Shown here: positions 7,392 to 16,063 of the stretch, piece after piece
Position numbering within the stretch: the first letter of the stretch is position 1
How the letters are laid out: each line of letters begins with the position of its first letter
From: Firmicutes bacterium UBA5010
Lineage (GTDB): Bacteria; Bacillota; Clostridia; Tissierellales; Sedimentibacteraceae
Reading direction: 5' to 3'
Assembly: GCA_002396645.1 (NCBI GenBank)
Contig: DGYI01000027.1
Span: forward strand, 1-52,377
DNA: 52,377 nucleotides
Program-made: the position numbers and the translations under genes
Notes under the pieces: model-generated
Told to the model about the DNA's origin: nothing
Seen by the model: only the letters and a program-made list of their open reading frames with translations
The model's database searches: none

Positions 7392-8009
7392 ATGGATAAG
7401 GATATAAAGTTTATGGGTTATATACTACCACGGGAAAAGGTCGTTGGTAGTCCTGACGGCGATATTGGTTTACAGGATTTTATAAAAGCTTATAATGTTA
7501 AACCTGAATCTGGCTGTGCTTTATGTGGCGTTGAGCATAAGACGTTTTTTGCATTTGTTAGCAAGGTTGCAGGTGCTGAAGGTAATATAGGCATATGCGA
7601 AAAATGCTTAGGCAGGCTTAATGCTTCTGAGTTGACTGTTTACAATTCTGGTACTAATAGCATACCCATAGTGTTTGAGGTAACAGGCAAGGTAGGTTGG
7701 GTCACAGAAGAAGAAGTTACAGTAGGTTTTGAGGACTTTGATGATATAGGTAAGAATTACAGAAGAAGCCAAAAAGTATGGCTCGACCCTAAAATTGAGC
7801 CAATGCGTGCACTAAATAAATCACTTGGTATATCATACCTCGTTGAAATTGCTGGTTACGAATTTAAGTTTTATCATTTAAAGGATGTTTGGGGATTCCA
7901 GCACGTCAAGGTTCGGGCTCATGGTACTTATCAAGAGTTAGTGGATACGGTATCTCGTGGAGACACTTGGGATGGAGGCGCTATCACAGTTAGGCAAGTT
8001 AAGGAGTAG
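7392..8009 (+). CDS. Hypothetical protein with a four-cysteine putative zinc ribbon
   Basis: The 205-residue protein has two CxxC pairs, C42-A-L-C45 and C69-E-K-C72, that could bind one zinc ion. The remainder is a mixed alpha/beta sequence with no recognised family, signal peptide or membrane helix. ATG lies 2 nt after the recombinase stop and a GGGAG site overlaps the end of that gene, so translation is coupled. It could assist recombination or regulate the island; the sequence does not say which. Confidence 0.68.
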   Translation: MDKDIKFMGYILPREKVVGSPDGDIGLQDFIKAYNVKPESGCALCGVEHKTFFAFVSKVAGAEGNIGICEKCLGRLNASELTVYNSGTNSIPIVFEVTGKVGWVTEEEVTVGFEDFDDIGKNYRRSQKVWLDPKIEPMRALNKSLGISYLVEIAGYEFKFYHLKDVWGFQHVKVRAHGTYQELVDTVSRGDTWDGGAITVRQVKE

Positions 8010-8048
8010 CACATTGTCCACGAATAAAACCCTTAAAGGAGGTTGGGT

Positions 8049-8528
8049 ATGTCTTATGATGAAAATAGTATAAATATGTTTTGCGTTCAGTGCAAAGACT
8101 GGATAGACGGCGATTGGAGCACCCACGAGTGCCCGTCGGAGTACTGGGTTGTAGCTGATAAGGAAATGGTTGGGATTGTAAGCAAGCTAAATGCTATGGG
8201 GATTACGACATTGACTGCTATATGGACGACCACTGAACTGAGCGATTGGGTTGACTATGAATATCAGATTACTATAAAGATTGATGTAGGAAAAAGAATT
8301 AGTGAAGCTGTGTTGGGAAATTTGCCAACAGGCTGGCATTATTTTTGGGAAACTGCTCCACCAATAAAAGTTGGGATGCATATGATAGCGTTCGTTGAAC
8401 GGTGGTATAACCTCGGCTTTGAAAGTATCAAGGAGCGAGTAGACTCTGAGATTGAAAGATTTGAGAAGTTCCTTGATACCAAGGATGCTGAGGCTGTAAA
8501 GGCTCTGCTACTATTGACTTCGTGCTGA
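8049..8528 (+). CDS. Hypothetical protein with N-terminal putative zinc site
   Basis: The 159-residue protein begins with a Cys/His cluster, C12-V-Q-C15 ... H26-E-C28, suggesting a small metal-binding knuckle like that of its upstream neighbour. The rest contains several Trp residues and a charged helical C-terminus, and is unrecognised. ATG at 8049 is chosen because AAAGGAGG (8035-8042) lies 6 nt upstream; an in-frame TTG at 8043 is too close. It is third in the rightward recombinase operon and ends before the terminator at 8537-8576. Confidence 0.65.
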   Translation: MSYDENSINMFCVQCKDWIDGDWSTHECPSEYWVVADKEMVGIVSKLNAMGITTLTAIWTTTELSDWVDYEYQITIKIDVGKRISEAVLGNLPTGWHYFWETAPPIKVGMHMIAFVERWYNLGFESIKERVDSEIERFEKFLDTKDAEAVKALLLLTSC

Positions 8529-8536
8529 TAAATAGA

Positions 8537-8576
8537 TAGACCCCACAGGACAGATAAAACCGTCCTGTAGGGTCTA
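8537..8576. terminator. Bidirectional rho-independent terminator
   Basis: A nearly perfect 15-bp stem (8537-8551 with 8562-8576) encloses a 10-nt loop between convergent genes. It is placed to stop the rightward recombinase operon and the leftward stalk-domain gene. Confidence 0.85.
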
Positions 8577-8580
8577 TATT

Positions 8581-10278
8581 TTATTCTTCTACATAACTTA
8601 TGCTTGTGTCGATACCTACGGTGTTTGTAGTGCCGTCCCAAGTTACACCTATATCAAAGGCTTTGGCTATGTCTCTTAATTTGAAGTAGTTGTTGCCGTT
8701 GATTGTGTAAGCTGTTAGGGTTACTTCTTTGCCGTCTTTGTATATCTTTGCTGTTGATAGGACTGCTGATTTTGCTTTGCCGTCACCTTTGGTTAGTTCG
8801 CCACCTACTGCTGTGTAAGGTTTGTTTGAGATTAGGTTGATTGCATTGTTCTTGCCATCCCAAGTTACTTCAAAGTTCTTATCTGTTTTGTTCACGGCTT
8901 GCGCTAAATCTCTAAGTTTGAAATAATTATTGTTGTTGATATTATAAGCGTCAAACTCCACAGCTTTACCGTTTACTAATACTTTGGAAGCTGTGGGTTT
9001 GGCGTTGTTTGTGCTTTCCCAACCTGCGTAAAGAGTAAGGTTTGAAGTTACAGGGTATGCGAAGTTCCAAGGTTGTGTTAGAGCACTATCCTTATACCAG
9101 CCTGTGAACTTGTAGTTAGCCTTTGTAGGGGCTGTTGGTTGCTTTAAATAGGTGTTAGCTGGTGCTGTAGCATTTTTAACTGATGTACCACCGTTAGTGT
9201 TGAACTTTACTGTGTAGTTTACTGTGCCTTTCTTGAATACTGCTACAAGGTCCATATCTTCGGTTACTTTACCTGAACCTGCGTTCCAAAGTGGTCCATT
9301 AGTGTTAAGGTGTTCTTGCCAGCCGATAAAAGTGTAGCCAGCTTTAGTTGGTAACTTAACCAGTGGGAAGTCTGCTCCGTCAGGTACGGTTACGAAACTG
9401 TTTAGGTAGCCGTCTGTTTCGTCGACTACATGAGATACTAAGGATTTGTATTGATTGTCAAGTTGGATATTGAAACCTATGGTGTGAGATTTTGTGTATA
9501 ATGTGCGGTTCATTGCGTCAAATTTCCAAGTGTTCGGGTCTACTGGTTCGGTACAAGCTGAATCTGTATAAAGAGTTGCCGTAGCGATTTCTGGAATTTC
9601 TGATATAGTCGTGTAAAGTGGAAGTGGTCCTATTGTAGTTGTGTCATAGCTGGTAGGGTCAACAATAGAGAGTGTTCCGTCCCAATTTACTTGGGGTGCA
9701 CTCGTCATATAATAAGCTTTACTGGTGTAACGCCCGTCAGCTACCCTCAGAGAACCTGTATCGTAATGCCAATTAGTAGCGTCGGCGAAATACCAGCGTC
9801 CGTCTACATATACGTGATTCCACGCATGGGGTCTACCCGACATATAACCTGATATTTTCTTAGCTGGTATTCCTGAAAGCTTAAACATAATTTCTGCGTT
9901 GGTTGCATACTCACCACAAATGCCTATAAGCCATTTAGGTACTCCTTCAGCTGCTAATGAGCCGTCTGCGTCATGTGTTCTATCGTAGGTCATATTGTCA
10001 TTAACCCACTTAGCTATGGCTGTTGCTTTATCAAAATCGTTGGTTAGTCCTTTTGTTGCTTCGAGCATTGCTTTGTAATGCTCTGGGTAAATTGAAGCCC
10101 AATCTTCGTTTGGTGAGAATGAGAAGTAAGCAAGTGCGTACTCGTCAGTTCTCTCATTAGCAGTATAGTTTTTACTGTACTGTAAGAGCCTATCACTGTT
10201 TGCTGCGTGAACCTCCGTCACTGGAACTACTCCCATAATCATTACTACTGCTATTATAAGTGTTAATAGTTTTTTCAT
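8581..10278 (-). CDS. Secreted transglutaminase-like protein with InlB-type repeats and stalk domains
   Basis: This 565-residue protein starts with a Sec signal peptide (K-K-L-L then a hydrophobic core, cleavage near A25-A26). Residues about 80-175 are a transglutaminase-like domain with a catalytic triad: C121 in I-C-G-E-Y, H151 in H-A-W-N-H-V-Y, and D166 in F-A-D-A-T-N-W. Two Listeria-Bacteroides (Flg_new/InlB B) repeats follow at about 285-345 and 352-422, each ending in an aromatic-Gly-Trp motif. Two copper-amine-oxidase-N/stalk-type modules (N-Y-F-K-L-R-D-(L/I)-A) close the protein at about 430-560. There is no LPXTG anchor, so it is probably secreted or held non-covalently at the cell wall. 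Such proteins are common in Clostridia; the substrate is unknown. GGAGG precedes ATG 10278. It is likely cargo of the island. Confidence 0.88.
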   Translation of the reverse strand: MKKLLTLIIAVVMIMGVVPVTEVHAANSDRLLQYSKNYTANERTDEYALAYFSFSPNEDWASIYPEHYKAMLEATKGLTNDFDKATAIAKWVNDNMTYDRTHDADGSLAAEGVPKWLIGICGEYATNAEIMFKLSGIPAKKISGYMSGRPHAWNHVYVDGRWYFADATNWHYDTGSLRVADGRYTSKAYYMTSAPQVNWDGTLSIVDPTSYDTTTIGPLPLYTTISEIPEIATATLYTDSACTEPVDPNTWKFDAMNRTLYTKSHTIGFNIQLDNQYKSLVSHVVDETDGYLNSFVTVPDGADFPLVKLPTKAGYTFIGWQEHLNTNGPLWNAGSGKVTEDMDLVAVFKKGTVNYTVKFNTNGGTSVKNATAPANTYLKQPTAPTKANYKFTGWYKDSALTQPWNFAYPVTSNLTLYAGWESTNNAKPTASKVLVNGKAVEFDAYNINNNNYFKLRDLAQAVNKTDKNFEVTWDGKNNAINLISNKPYTAVGGELTKGDGKAKSAVLSTAKIYKDGKEVTLTAYTINGNNYFKLRDIAKAFDIGVTWDGTTNTVGIDTSISYVEE

Positions 10279-10645
10279 TGTTGTTTCCTCCTTAAATTAT
10301 AATTTGTTAATGTAATTGTTATCATTATAAGCTGTTTGTACAGCGACTTTTACCTATGTATGGGATAATTATACCAATTATATCGGCAGGTTTAAAGGAT
10401 AACTTAGGAGGGAAGCCCGTGGTGACCGAATAAAACCCTCTGCCAGAAAAGTTCCTACCTATTATATAGAGTTAATTAGAGTTCATAGGCTTATCAATTT
10501 TTAGCATAGGCTGTGTTGGGGGAAAAGGAATTTATTGACTAATCATATTCTGGCTGGTAAGATTGTCTATGAGGCCGAATAAAATAATGGAAAATGTTAA
10601 AGAAAAATAGCCCTTCGGTTTGAATGGGCTATTTGTGATTTATAG
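10279..10645. other. Non-coding right end of the island
   Basis: I see no gene. Two copies of the CGAATAAAA motif lie at 10427-10435 (followed by CCC) and 10576-10584. A 9-bp hairpin sits at 10605-10634. The leftward promoter for the stalk-domain gene should lie near 10290-10330, where a TATAAT-like sequence is visible but no clear -35. ComM homology starts only at 10697, so the integration joint is between the hairpin and that point. Confidence 0.5.
10605..10634. terminator. Terminator-like hairpin at the island end
   Basis: A perfect 9-bp stem AAATAGCCC / GGGCTATTT encloses a 12-nt loop. A-rich sequence before the stem would read as a T-run on the minus strand; the plus side has only a short one. 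It insulates the island from the truncated comM. Confidence 0.65.
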
Positions 10646-11584
10646 GTGGTTAAGGAGGCTCGTAATAGCAGGGGTTTTGACTGCTTGCGTTTGTATCATA
10701 ACTTGTTTATGCTGGGACCTCCCGGATCCGGCAAAACAATGATTGCAAGAAGAATACCCACTATATTGCCTGACTTATCATTTGAAGAATCCTTGGAAGT
10801 AACCAAAATATATAGTATATCAGGAGAAATAAACGAGACGGGTCTTATTAAAAAAAGACCGTTCAGAAGTCCGCACCATACAGTATCAAGAGCGGCACTT
10901 GCCGGAGGAGGAAGAGCATCCAAACCCGGTGAAGTTTCATTGTCTCATTACGGGGTTTTATTCCTAGATGAAATGCCTGAATTTCCTAAAAGTGTATTGG
11001 AGGTTTTAAGGCAGCCAATGGAAGATGGCATGATTTCAATAGCAAGAGCAAATAATACATACAGCTATCCTGCAAAATTCATGCTCATAGGCTCAATGAA
11101 TCCCTGCCCCTGCGGATTTTTAGGCGATACAAAACATGAGTGCTCATGTAATCAAGGGCAAATCAATAAATATTTAAGTAAGATATCAGGTCCGCTTCTT
11201 GACAGAATGGATATACACATTGAAGTATCTCCTGTGTATTATGAGGATTTAAACAGCAAGACAAAAGAGGAATCCTCCGAAAAAATAAAAGAAAGAGTTC
11301 TCAGAGCAAGAAAAATACAAGCTGACAGATATAAGGGATTAAATGTTTACACAAATTCTCAACTCTCATCCGGTCAAGTTGAAAAATATTGTAAGATAGA
11401 CAGTGATTCTCAGACTCTTTTAAAGCTTGCCTTTGATAATCTTGGTCTTAGTGCCAGAGCATACAGTAAAATTCTTAGGGTTTCAAGAACAATAGCTGAT
11501 TTGGAAAATTGTGAAAATATTAAGCAAAGCCATATTGCTGAAGCAATCCAATACAGAAGTTTAGACAGAAAGTATTGGAGGTAA
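10646..11584 (+). CDS. comM: ComM/YifB-family AAA+ ATPase, 5'-truncated by the island
   Basis: ComM (Mg-chelatase-like) is a hexameric DNA helicase that aids branch migration during transformation. This frame contains the AAA+ core from H-N-L-F-M-L-G-P-P-G-S-G-K-T (Walker A, residues 25-32), Walker B L-F-L-D-E-M-P-E-F, the S-M-N-P-C-P-C-G segment and the complete C-terminal domain. The normal N-terminal Lon-protease-like domain of about 190-200 residues is missing. Codons 1-17 (from GTG 10646) are unrelated island sequence fused in frame at the His codon at 10697. The GGAGG at 10653 has no in-frame start at proper spacing, so expression is doubtful and the gene is probably inactive unless the island excises. 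dprA follows after 4 nt. Confidence 0.85.
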   Translation: MVKEARNSRGFDCLRLYHNLFMLGPPGSGKTMIARRIPTILPDLSFEESLEVTKIYSISGEINETGLIKKRPFRSPHHTVSRAALAGGGRASKPGEVSLSHYGVLFLDEMPEFPKSVLEVLRQPMEDGMISIARANNTYSYPAKFMLIGSMNPCPCGFLGDTKHECSCNQGQINKYLSKISGPLLDRMDIHIEVSPVYYEDLNSKTKEESSEKIKERVLRARKIQADRYKGLNVYTNSQLSSGQVEKYCKIDSDSQTLLKLAFDNLGLSARAYSKILRVSRTIADLENCENIKQSHIAEAIQYRSLDRKYWR

Positions 11585-11588
11585 TAAC

Positions 11589-12683
11589 ATGAAAAATCAA
11601 ATAGTCATAGCTTGGTTAAATTCCGAAAATATTTTAGGAATTAAAACTATAAATAAACTTATACAACATTTTGGATCGACAGAAGGAATTTGGTATAATT
11701 TACACGAAGAAAAAGCGAATATTACATTTATAAATGATAATCTTATAAATAACTTAATAAATAAAAGAAATAATTTTGAAGAAAAATTACTGAGCAGATT
11801 AGAAAAAGAAAAAGTGCAGATAATCAGCATATTTGATGAAAATTATCCTAAAAAATTGAAGAATATAATAAATCCGCCCGGCATATTGTATTGCAAAGGA
11901 GACATGAACTGCTTAAGCAATTTGTCTATCGGGATTGTAGGCTCAAGAAAGGCAACAGATTACGGAAAATTTTGCGCCGATAAATTTGCAAGAGAATTAT
12001 CTGATCTTGGAATTACAATAGTCAGCGGCTTAGCATACGGAATAGACACAATAGCTCATAAAAGTACATTAAAGGCAAAGGGAAAAACAATCGGAGTTAT
12101 AGGATGCGGAATTAACATAATATATCCTTCAAAGAACAGAGAGCTATATGAAGAAATTGAAAATAGCGGCGGAGCGATAATAACAGAATATCCTTTTGAT
12201 ATGAAGCCTGTATCATTTAATTTTCCCAACCGAAACAGAATAATAAGCGGATTAAGCTGCGGAGTTTTGGTAGTAGAAGCACAAGACAAAAGCGGAACAC
12301 TTATAACCGCAAGCCATGCAGCTGACCAAGGAAGGGATGTTTTTGCTATCCCGGGTAATATAAACAGTATATTCAGCATTGGTACAAATAAGCTGATAAA
12401 AGATGGTGCAAAACCTGTTATGAATGTAGAGGATATAATAGAGGAAATTTCGGAATTTGATTATATAAATAACAAGCCGATAAAAAAAGATATAAATTAT
12501 GATATTTTGAATAAAACAGAACAGGATATAGTTAAAATAATTAAAGACAAAGAAAAAAGCTTTGATGATATAGTAGCTTTAAGCGGCTATTCTGTCGGTG
12601 AAATTTTAAGCACTCTTACTCTTTTGGAAATGAAATCTATCATAATTCAGACAAATGGTAAAAAATTTATTCTTGCAAATTAA
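11589..12683 (+). CDS. dprA: DNA-processing protein DprA
   Basis: DprA binds incoming single-stranded DNA during natural transformation and loads RecA. The 364-residue protein has the usual layout: an N-terminal helical SAM-like region, then a Rossmann domain (about 95-290) with G-I-V-G-S-R-K-A, I-V-S-G-L-A-Y-G-I-D, and the nucleotide-loop region with T-L-I-T-A-S-H-A-A-D-Q-G-R. The C-terminal winged helix is at about 300-360. It lies 4 nt after comM, a common pairing in Clostridia, and both are competence-related. Length is normal and the start is supported by GGAGG overlapping the end of comM. Confidence 0.95.
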   Translation: MKNQIVIAWLNSENILGIKTINKLIQHFGSTEGIWYNLHEEKANITFINDNLINNLINKRNNFEEKLLSRLEKEKVQIISIFDENYPKKLKNIINPPGILYCKGDMNCLSNLSIGIVGSRKATDYGKFCADKFARELSDLGITIVSGLAYGIDTIAHKSTLKAKGKTIGVIGCGINIIYPSKNRELYEEIENSGGAIITEYPFDMKPVSFNFPNRNRIISGLSCGVLVVEAQDKSGTLITASHAADQGRDVFAIPGNINSIFSIGTNKLIKDGAKPVMNVEDIIEEISEFDYINNKPIKKDINYDILNKTEQDIVKIIKDKEKSFDDIVALSGYSVGEILSTLTLLEMKSIIIQTNGKKFILAN

Positions 12684-12825
12684 TCAGTTTTAGTATATAC
12701 ATAATAAGGCAGAATAAATTTTAGAAATAATAATAAATCTTAAGAGTAAAAAATAAGCATAATTATAATAATTTATTTTATAGACAAAATAATAAACACA
12801 GATTCCATTAATGCACGGAGGATAT

Positions 12826-15006
12826 ATGGAAAAAAAATTAGTAATAGTTGAGTCACCGGCAAAAGCAAAAACTATAGGGAAATTTTTAGGCAATAACTAT
12901 ACAGTTAAGGCTTCCGTCGGTCATGTCAGAGATTTACCCAAAAGCAAGCTTGGCATCAATATAGATAATAACTTTGAGCCTGATTATATCACTATAAGAG
13001 GTAAGGGAGACGTAATTAAGGAGCTTAAAAAGGAAACAAAAAAAGCAAAGGAAGTTTTTCTTGCAACCGACCCCGACAGAGAGGGTGAGGCTATATCATG
13101 GCATTTATCCAAGCTGCTTAACTTAGATGAAAATAGCCAAAACAGAATTGAATTTAATGAAATAACAAAAGATGCCATAAAAAAAGCTGTAAAAAATCCG
13201 AGAAAAATAAATACGGATTTAGTAGATGCACAGCAGGCGAGAAGAGTATTAGACAGACTTGTAGGATACAATATAAGTCCTCTTTTATGGAGAAAAATTG
13301 AAAAAGGCTTAAGCGCCGGCAGAGTACAGTCCGTTGCTTTAAAACTCATATGCGACAGAGAAAGAGAAATAAGCAATTTTGTATCTGAAGAGTATTGGAC
13401 CTTGGATGTTGAGCTGATTGAAAAAAAGAAAAAATTTATTGCAAAATATTACGGCATAATGAAAGATGACGGAAAGATAAGCAAACTTAAACTAAAAAAT
13501 GAAGAAGAAACCAATGCAGTTTTAAATAGTATGGATAAAAGTGCTCTATTGGTTCATAAAGTTGACAAGACCCGCAGTCTTAAAAAACCTTATCCTCCTT
13601 TTACAACAAGCAGTTTGCAGCAAGAGGCAAATAAAAAGCTTAATTTTTCATCTAAAAAAACAATGATGATTGCTCAGCAGCTGTATGAGGGCATAAATAT
13701 AAAGGGAGAGGGAAGCGTAGGATTAGTTACCTATATCAGAACAGATTCCTTTAGAATCTCTAACGAAGCACATCAAAATGTAAAAACTTATATTTCAGAC
13801 AGTTTCGGAGATAATTACTATAAATTTACCGAATACAATAAGAAAAACAAAGTTGAAGCACAGGATGCGCATGAGGCTATAAGACCAACCTCTGTTGACA
13901 AAAGTCCCGAGAAAATCAAAGACTCATTAAGTCCCGAACAATACAAGCTGTATAATTTAATTTGGAGAAGATTTGTTTCTTCACAGATGAAAGAAGCAGA
14001 ATTTGATATAACAACAATTACATTTAACAGCAACAAAAATATTTTTAAATCCTCAGGCAGCATAATGCAGTTCGATGGATATAAAAGAGTTTACAATTAC
14101 AGCGACGGATCTAAAGATGTAACCTTGCCTAATATAAATGAAGGAGATTTAATCAATATATCCAAGCTTTTACCGGAGAAGCATTTTACCAATCCTCCCG
14201 CAAGATACACAGAGGCTACTTTGATTAAAGTAATGGAAGTTCTGGGAATAGGCAGACCAAGTACCTATGCTCCGACTATTATAACAATTACAAACAGAGA
14301 GTATGTTGTTAAAGAAAAAAATTTCTTGATGCCTACTGAAATGGGGCTTTTGGTAGACGAATTACTTGTAAAGTATTTTAATAATATAATAAATGATAAA
14401 TTTACAGCCGGGCTTGAAAATAAGCTGGATGCCGTTGCTAACGGTAATGTTGACTGGCATGAAATTATAAAAGATTTTTATGATGAATTTAAAGTTTCAC
14501 TAGATGTAGCAGATAAGGAAATTGAAAAGATTGAGATTAAAGAGGAAGTCAGCACTGAAAAATGCGACAACTGCGGTGAATTTATGGTTGTCAAAAAAGG
14601 AAGATTCGGAAAGTTTTTAGCCTGTCCTAATTATCCGGAGTGTAAGACCACCAAGAAGCTTAATCAAAAAGAAGCGGCAGAAGAAACAGATATTGAGTGT
14701 GAGCTTTGCGGAGCTAAGATGCTGAAAAGAAAAGGAAGATTCGGTGACTTTCTGGCATGTTCAAAATATCCTGAATGTAAAAATACAAAACAGATAGTTC
14801 AAAAAATTGATGCTGCCTGTCCGAGATGCGGCAAGGATATAGTTATTAAATTTACTAAAAAGGGCAGAAGATTTTTCGGATGCAGCGGATATCCTGACTG
14901 CGATTTTATTTCATGGAACGAACCGACCAATCAGGTTTGTAAAACCTGCGGAAATCAAATGATTAAGAAAAATGACGAAATTGTATGTCCTAAATGTGAA
15001 AAATAG
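12826..15006 (+). CDS. topA: DNA topoisomerase I (Type IA)
   Basis: TopA relaxes negative supercoils by cutting one strand through a 5'-phosphotyrosine. The protein of about 726 residues begins with the TOPRIM domain (L-V-I-V-E-S-P-A-K-A-K-T-I, then D-P-D-R-E-G-E-A-I) and carries the active-site Tyr in Y-I-R-T-D-S. The C-terminal tail has three complete Topo_C_ZnRpt zinc ribbons (C-x2-C ... C-x4/5-C) and a fourth short C-x2-C/C-x2-C unit. ATG 12826 is chosen because CGGAGG at 12815-12820 lies just before it; the in-frame ATG at 12811 is upstream of that ribosome site. It follows dprA after a 140-nt AT-rich gap without a clear terminator. Confidence 0.96.
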   Translation: MEKKLVIVESPAKAKTIGKFLGNNYTVKASVGHVRDLPKSKLGINIDNNFEPDYITIRGKGDVIKELKKETKKAKEVFLATDPDREGEAISWHLSKLLNLDENSQNRIEFNEITKDAIKKAVKNPRKINTDLVDAQQARRVLDRLVGYNISPLLWRKIEKGLSAGRVQSVALKLICDREREISNFVSEEYWTLDVELIEKKKKFIAKYYGIMKDDGKISKLKLKNEEETNAVLNSMDKSALLVHKVDKTRSLKKPYPPFTTSSLQQEANKKLNFSSKKTMMIAQQLYEGINIKGEGSVGLVTYIRTDSFRISNEAHQNVKTYISDSFGDNYYKFTEYNKKNKVEAQDAHEAIRPTSVDKSPEKIKDSLSPEQYKLYNLIWRRFVSSQMKEAEFDITTITFNSNKNIFKSSGSIMQFDGYKRVYNYSDGSKDVTLPNINEGDLINISKLLPEKHFTNPPARYTEATLIKVMEVLGIGRPSTYAPTIITITNREYVVKEKNFLMPTEMGLLVDELLVKYFNNIINDKFTAGLENKLDAVANGNVDWHEIIKDFYDEFKVSLDVADKEIEKIEIKEEVSTEKCDNCGEFMVVKKGRFGKFLACPNYPECKTTKKLNQKEAAEETDIECELCGAKMLKRKGRFGDFLACSKYPECKNTKQIVQKIDAACPRCGKDIVIKFTKKGRRFFGCSGYPDCDFISWNEPTNQVCKTCGNQMIKKNDEIVCPKCEK

Positions 15007-15097
15007 ATAATAATATTAATTTTATAATTAAATATATAATGCAATTCATAGCTTAGACTTGTAACTGTTAATTTTAAACATTAATAATAAAAAAAGC

Positions 15098-15126
15098 TTG
15101 CTATGGGTTCTTGTGTATGTTATAAT
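15098..15126 (+). promoter_or_regulatory. Promoter of the rpsB-tsf operon
   Basis: -35 TTGCTA (15098-15103) and -10 TATAAT (15121-15126) are separated by exactly 17 nt. They lie about 110 nt upstream of rpsB, leaving a long leader. Confidence 0.75.
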
Positions 15127-15132
15127 ACCAAA

Positions 15133-15225
15133 GGTACTATGCACAGTGTCTGATTTACAATAGGTGTGCTCATAACATGAGTCTTGAGTAAATATGAAGA
15201 TGCTGGATGTAAAAACAAAAGGAGG
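15133..15225 (+). promoter_or_regulatory. rpsB 5' leader, possible autoregulatory RNA
   Basis: The roughly 100-nt leader between promoter and ribosome site can form an imperfect hairpin (TATGCACA near 15139 with TGTGCTCATA near 15167). Ribosomal-protein operons often carry such leaders for feedback by S2. I do not recognise a named family, so this is a low-confidence call. Confidence 0.35.
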
Positions 15226-15234
15226 AAATAAAAA

Positions 15235-15999
15235 ATGGCAATAGTAAGTATGAAAAAATTACTCGAAGCAGGAGTTCACTTCGGACATCAAACAAGAAGA
15301 TGGAATCCAAAAATGGCTGAGTACATTTTCACAGAAAGAAACGGAATCTATATAATCGACCTTCAAAAAACAAGTGACAAGGTTGATGAAGCTTACAATT
15401 TCATAAAAGATATTGTAGCTAACGGCGGAGAGGTATTATTCGTTGGAACTAAAAAGCAAGCTCAAGAAGCAACTAAGAGCGAAGCTTTAAGATCAGGAAT
15501 GCACTTTGTAAGCCAAAGATGGTTAGGTGGAATGTTAACTAACTATAAAACTATCAGAAACAGAATTAACAGACTTAACGAATTAAAGAAAATGGAAGAA
15601 GACGGAACATTCAATCTTTTACCTAAAAAAGAAGTTATAAAGTTAAGACATGAAGCTGAAAGACTTGAAAAATTCTTAGGCGGAATCAAAAACATGGAGA
15701 AAATTCCGGGAGCTTTATTCGTAGTTGACCCAAGAAAAGAAAGAATAGCTGTTCAAGAAGCTAAGATATTAGGAATTCCGGTTGTTGCTATAGTTGATAC
15801 AAACTGTGACCCTGATGAAGTTGATTTAGTTATCCCTGGAAATGACGATGCAATAAGAGCCGTTAAATTATTAACTGCAACTATAGCTGACGCTATCATT
15901 GAAGGAAAACAAGGCGAGCAGTTGACAGATGTTGAAGCTGACGAAGAAGAGCTAAGTGAAGAAGAATCAGATAAAGTAGAAGAAAACATAGAAGAATAA
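15235..15999 (+). CDS. rpsB: 30S ribosomal protein S2
   Basis: S2 belongs to the head/body junction of the small subunit. The 254-residue product has the typical start (K-K-L-L-E-A-G-V-H-F-G-H-Q-T-R-R-W-N-P-K-M) and core signatures (F-V-G-T-K-K-Q-A, R-W-L-G-G-M-L-T-N, P-D-E-V-D-L-V-I-P-G-N-D-D-A). The acidic C-terminal tail (Glu/Asp-rich, about 230-254) is common in Clostridia. AAAGGAGG precedes the ATG. It heads the rpsB-tsf-pyrH-frr cluster. A hairpin with a T-run follows the stop and may attenuate read-through into tsf. Confidence 0.98.
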   Translation: MAIVSMKKLLEAGVHFGHQTRRWNPKMAEYIFTERNGIYIIDLQKTSDKVDEAYNFIKDIVANGGEVLFVGTKKQAQEATKSEALRSGMHFVSQRWLGGMLTNYKTIRNRINRLNELKKMEEDGTFNLLPKKEVIKLRHEAERLEKFLGGIKNMEKIPGALFVVDPRKERIAVQEAKILGIPVVAIVDTNCDPDEVDLVIPGNDDAIRAVKLLTATIADAIIEGKQGEQLTDVEADEEELSEEESDKVEENIEE

Positions 16000-16006
16000 A
16001 TACAGG

Positions 16007-16050
16007 AAAAGTAAGGATTAAGGGTTTGCTCCTTATTACCTTACTTTTTT
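16007..16050 (+). terminator. Terminator/attenuator between rpsB and tsf
   Basis: A long stem (AAAGTAAGG with CCTTACTTT, plus inner pairs TAAGG/CCTTA) is followed by a T-run (16045-16050). Because tsf follows on the same strand, it likely sets a lower level for downstream genes. Confidence 0.75.
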
Positions 16051-16063
16051 TAGAATAAAGGAG

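Larger units (their letters stand above)
1..10696. mobile_element. Accessory island inserted in comM (left end outside window)
   Basis: The block holds an HNH protein, an excisionase-like HTH protein, a restriction-modification enzyme with its own HTH regulator, a small serine recombinase, unknown small genes and a surface protein. It ends where ComM homology begins abruptly, at the His codon at 10697. Its leftmost genes are visibly richer in G and C than the AT-rich housekeeping genes to the right. I infer an integrative element (ICE/IME or prophage remnant) whose second end, with the 5' half of comM, lies left of the window. The true integrase was not seen; the serine recombinase here is resolvase-sized. 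No conjugation or phage structural gene was recognised. Confidence 0.7.
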
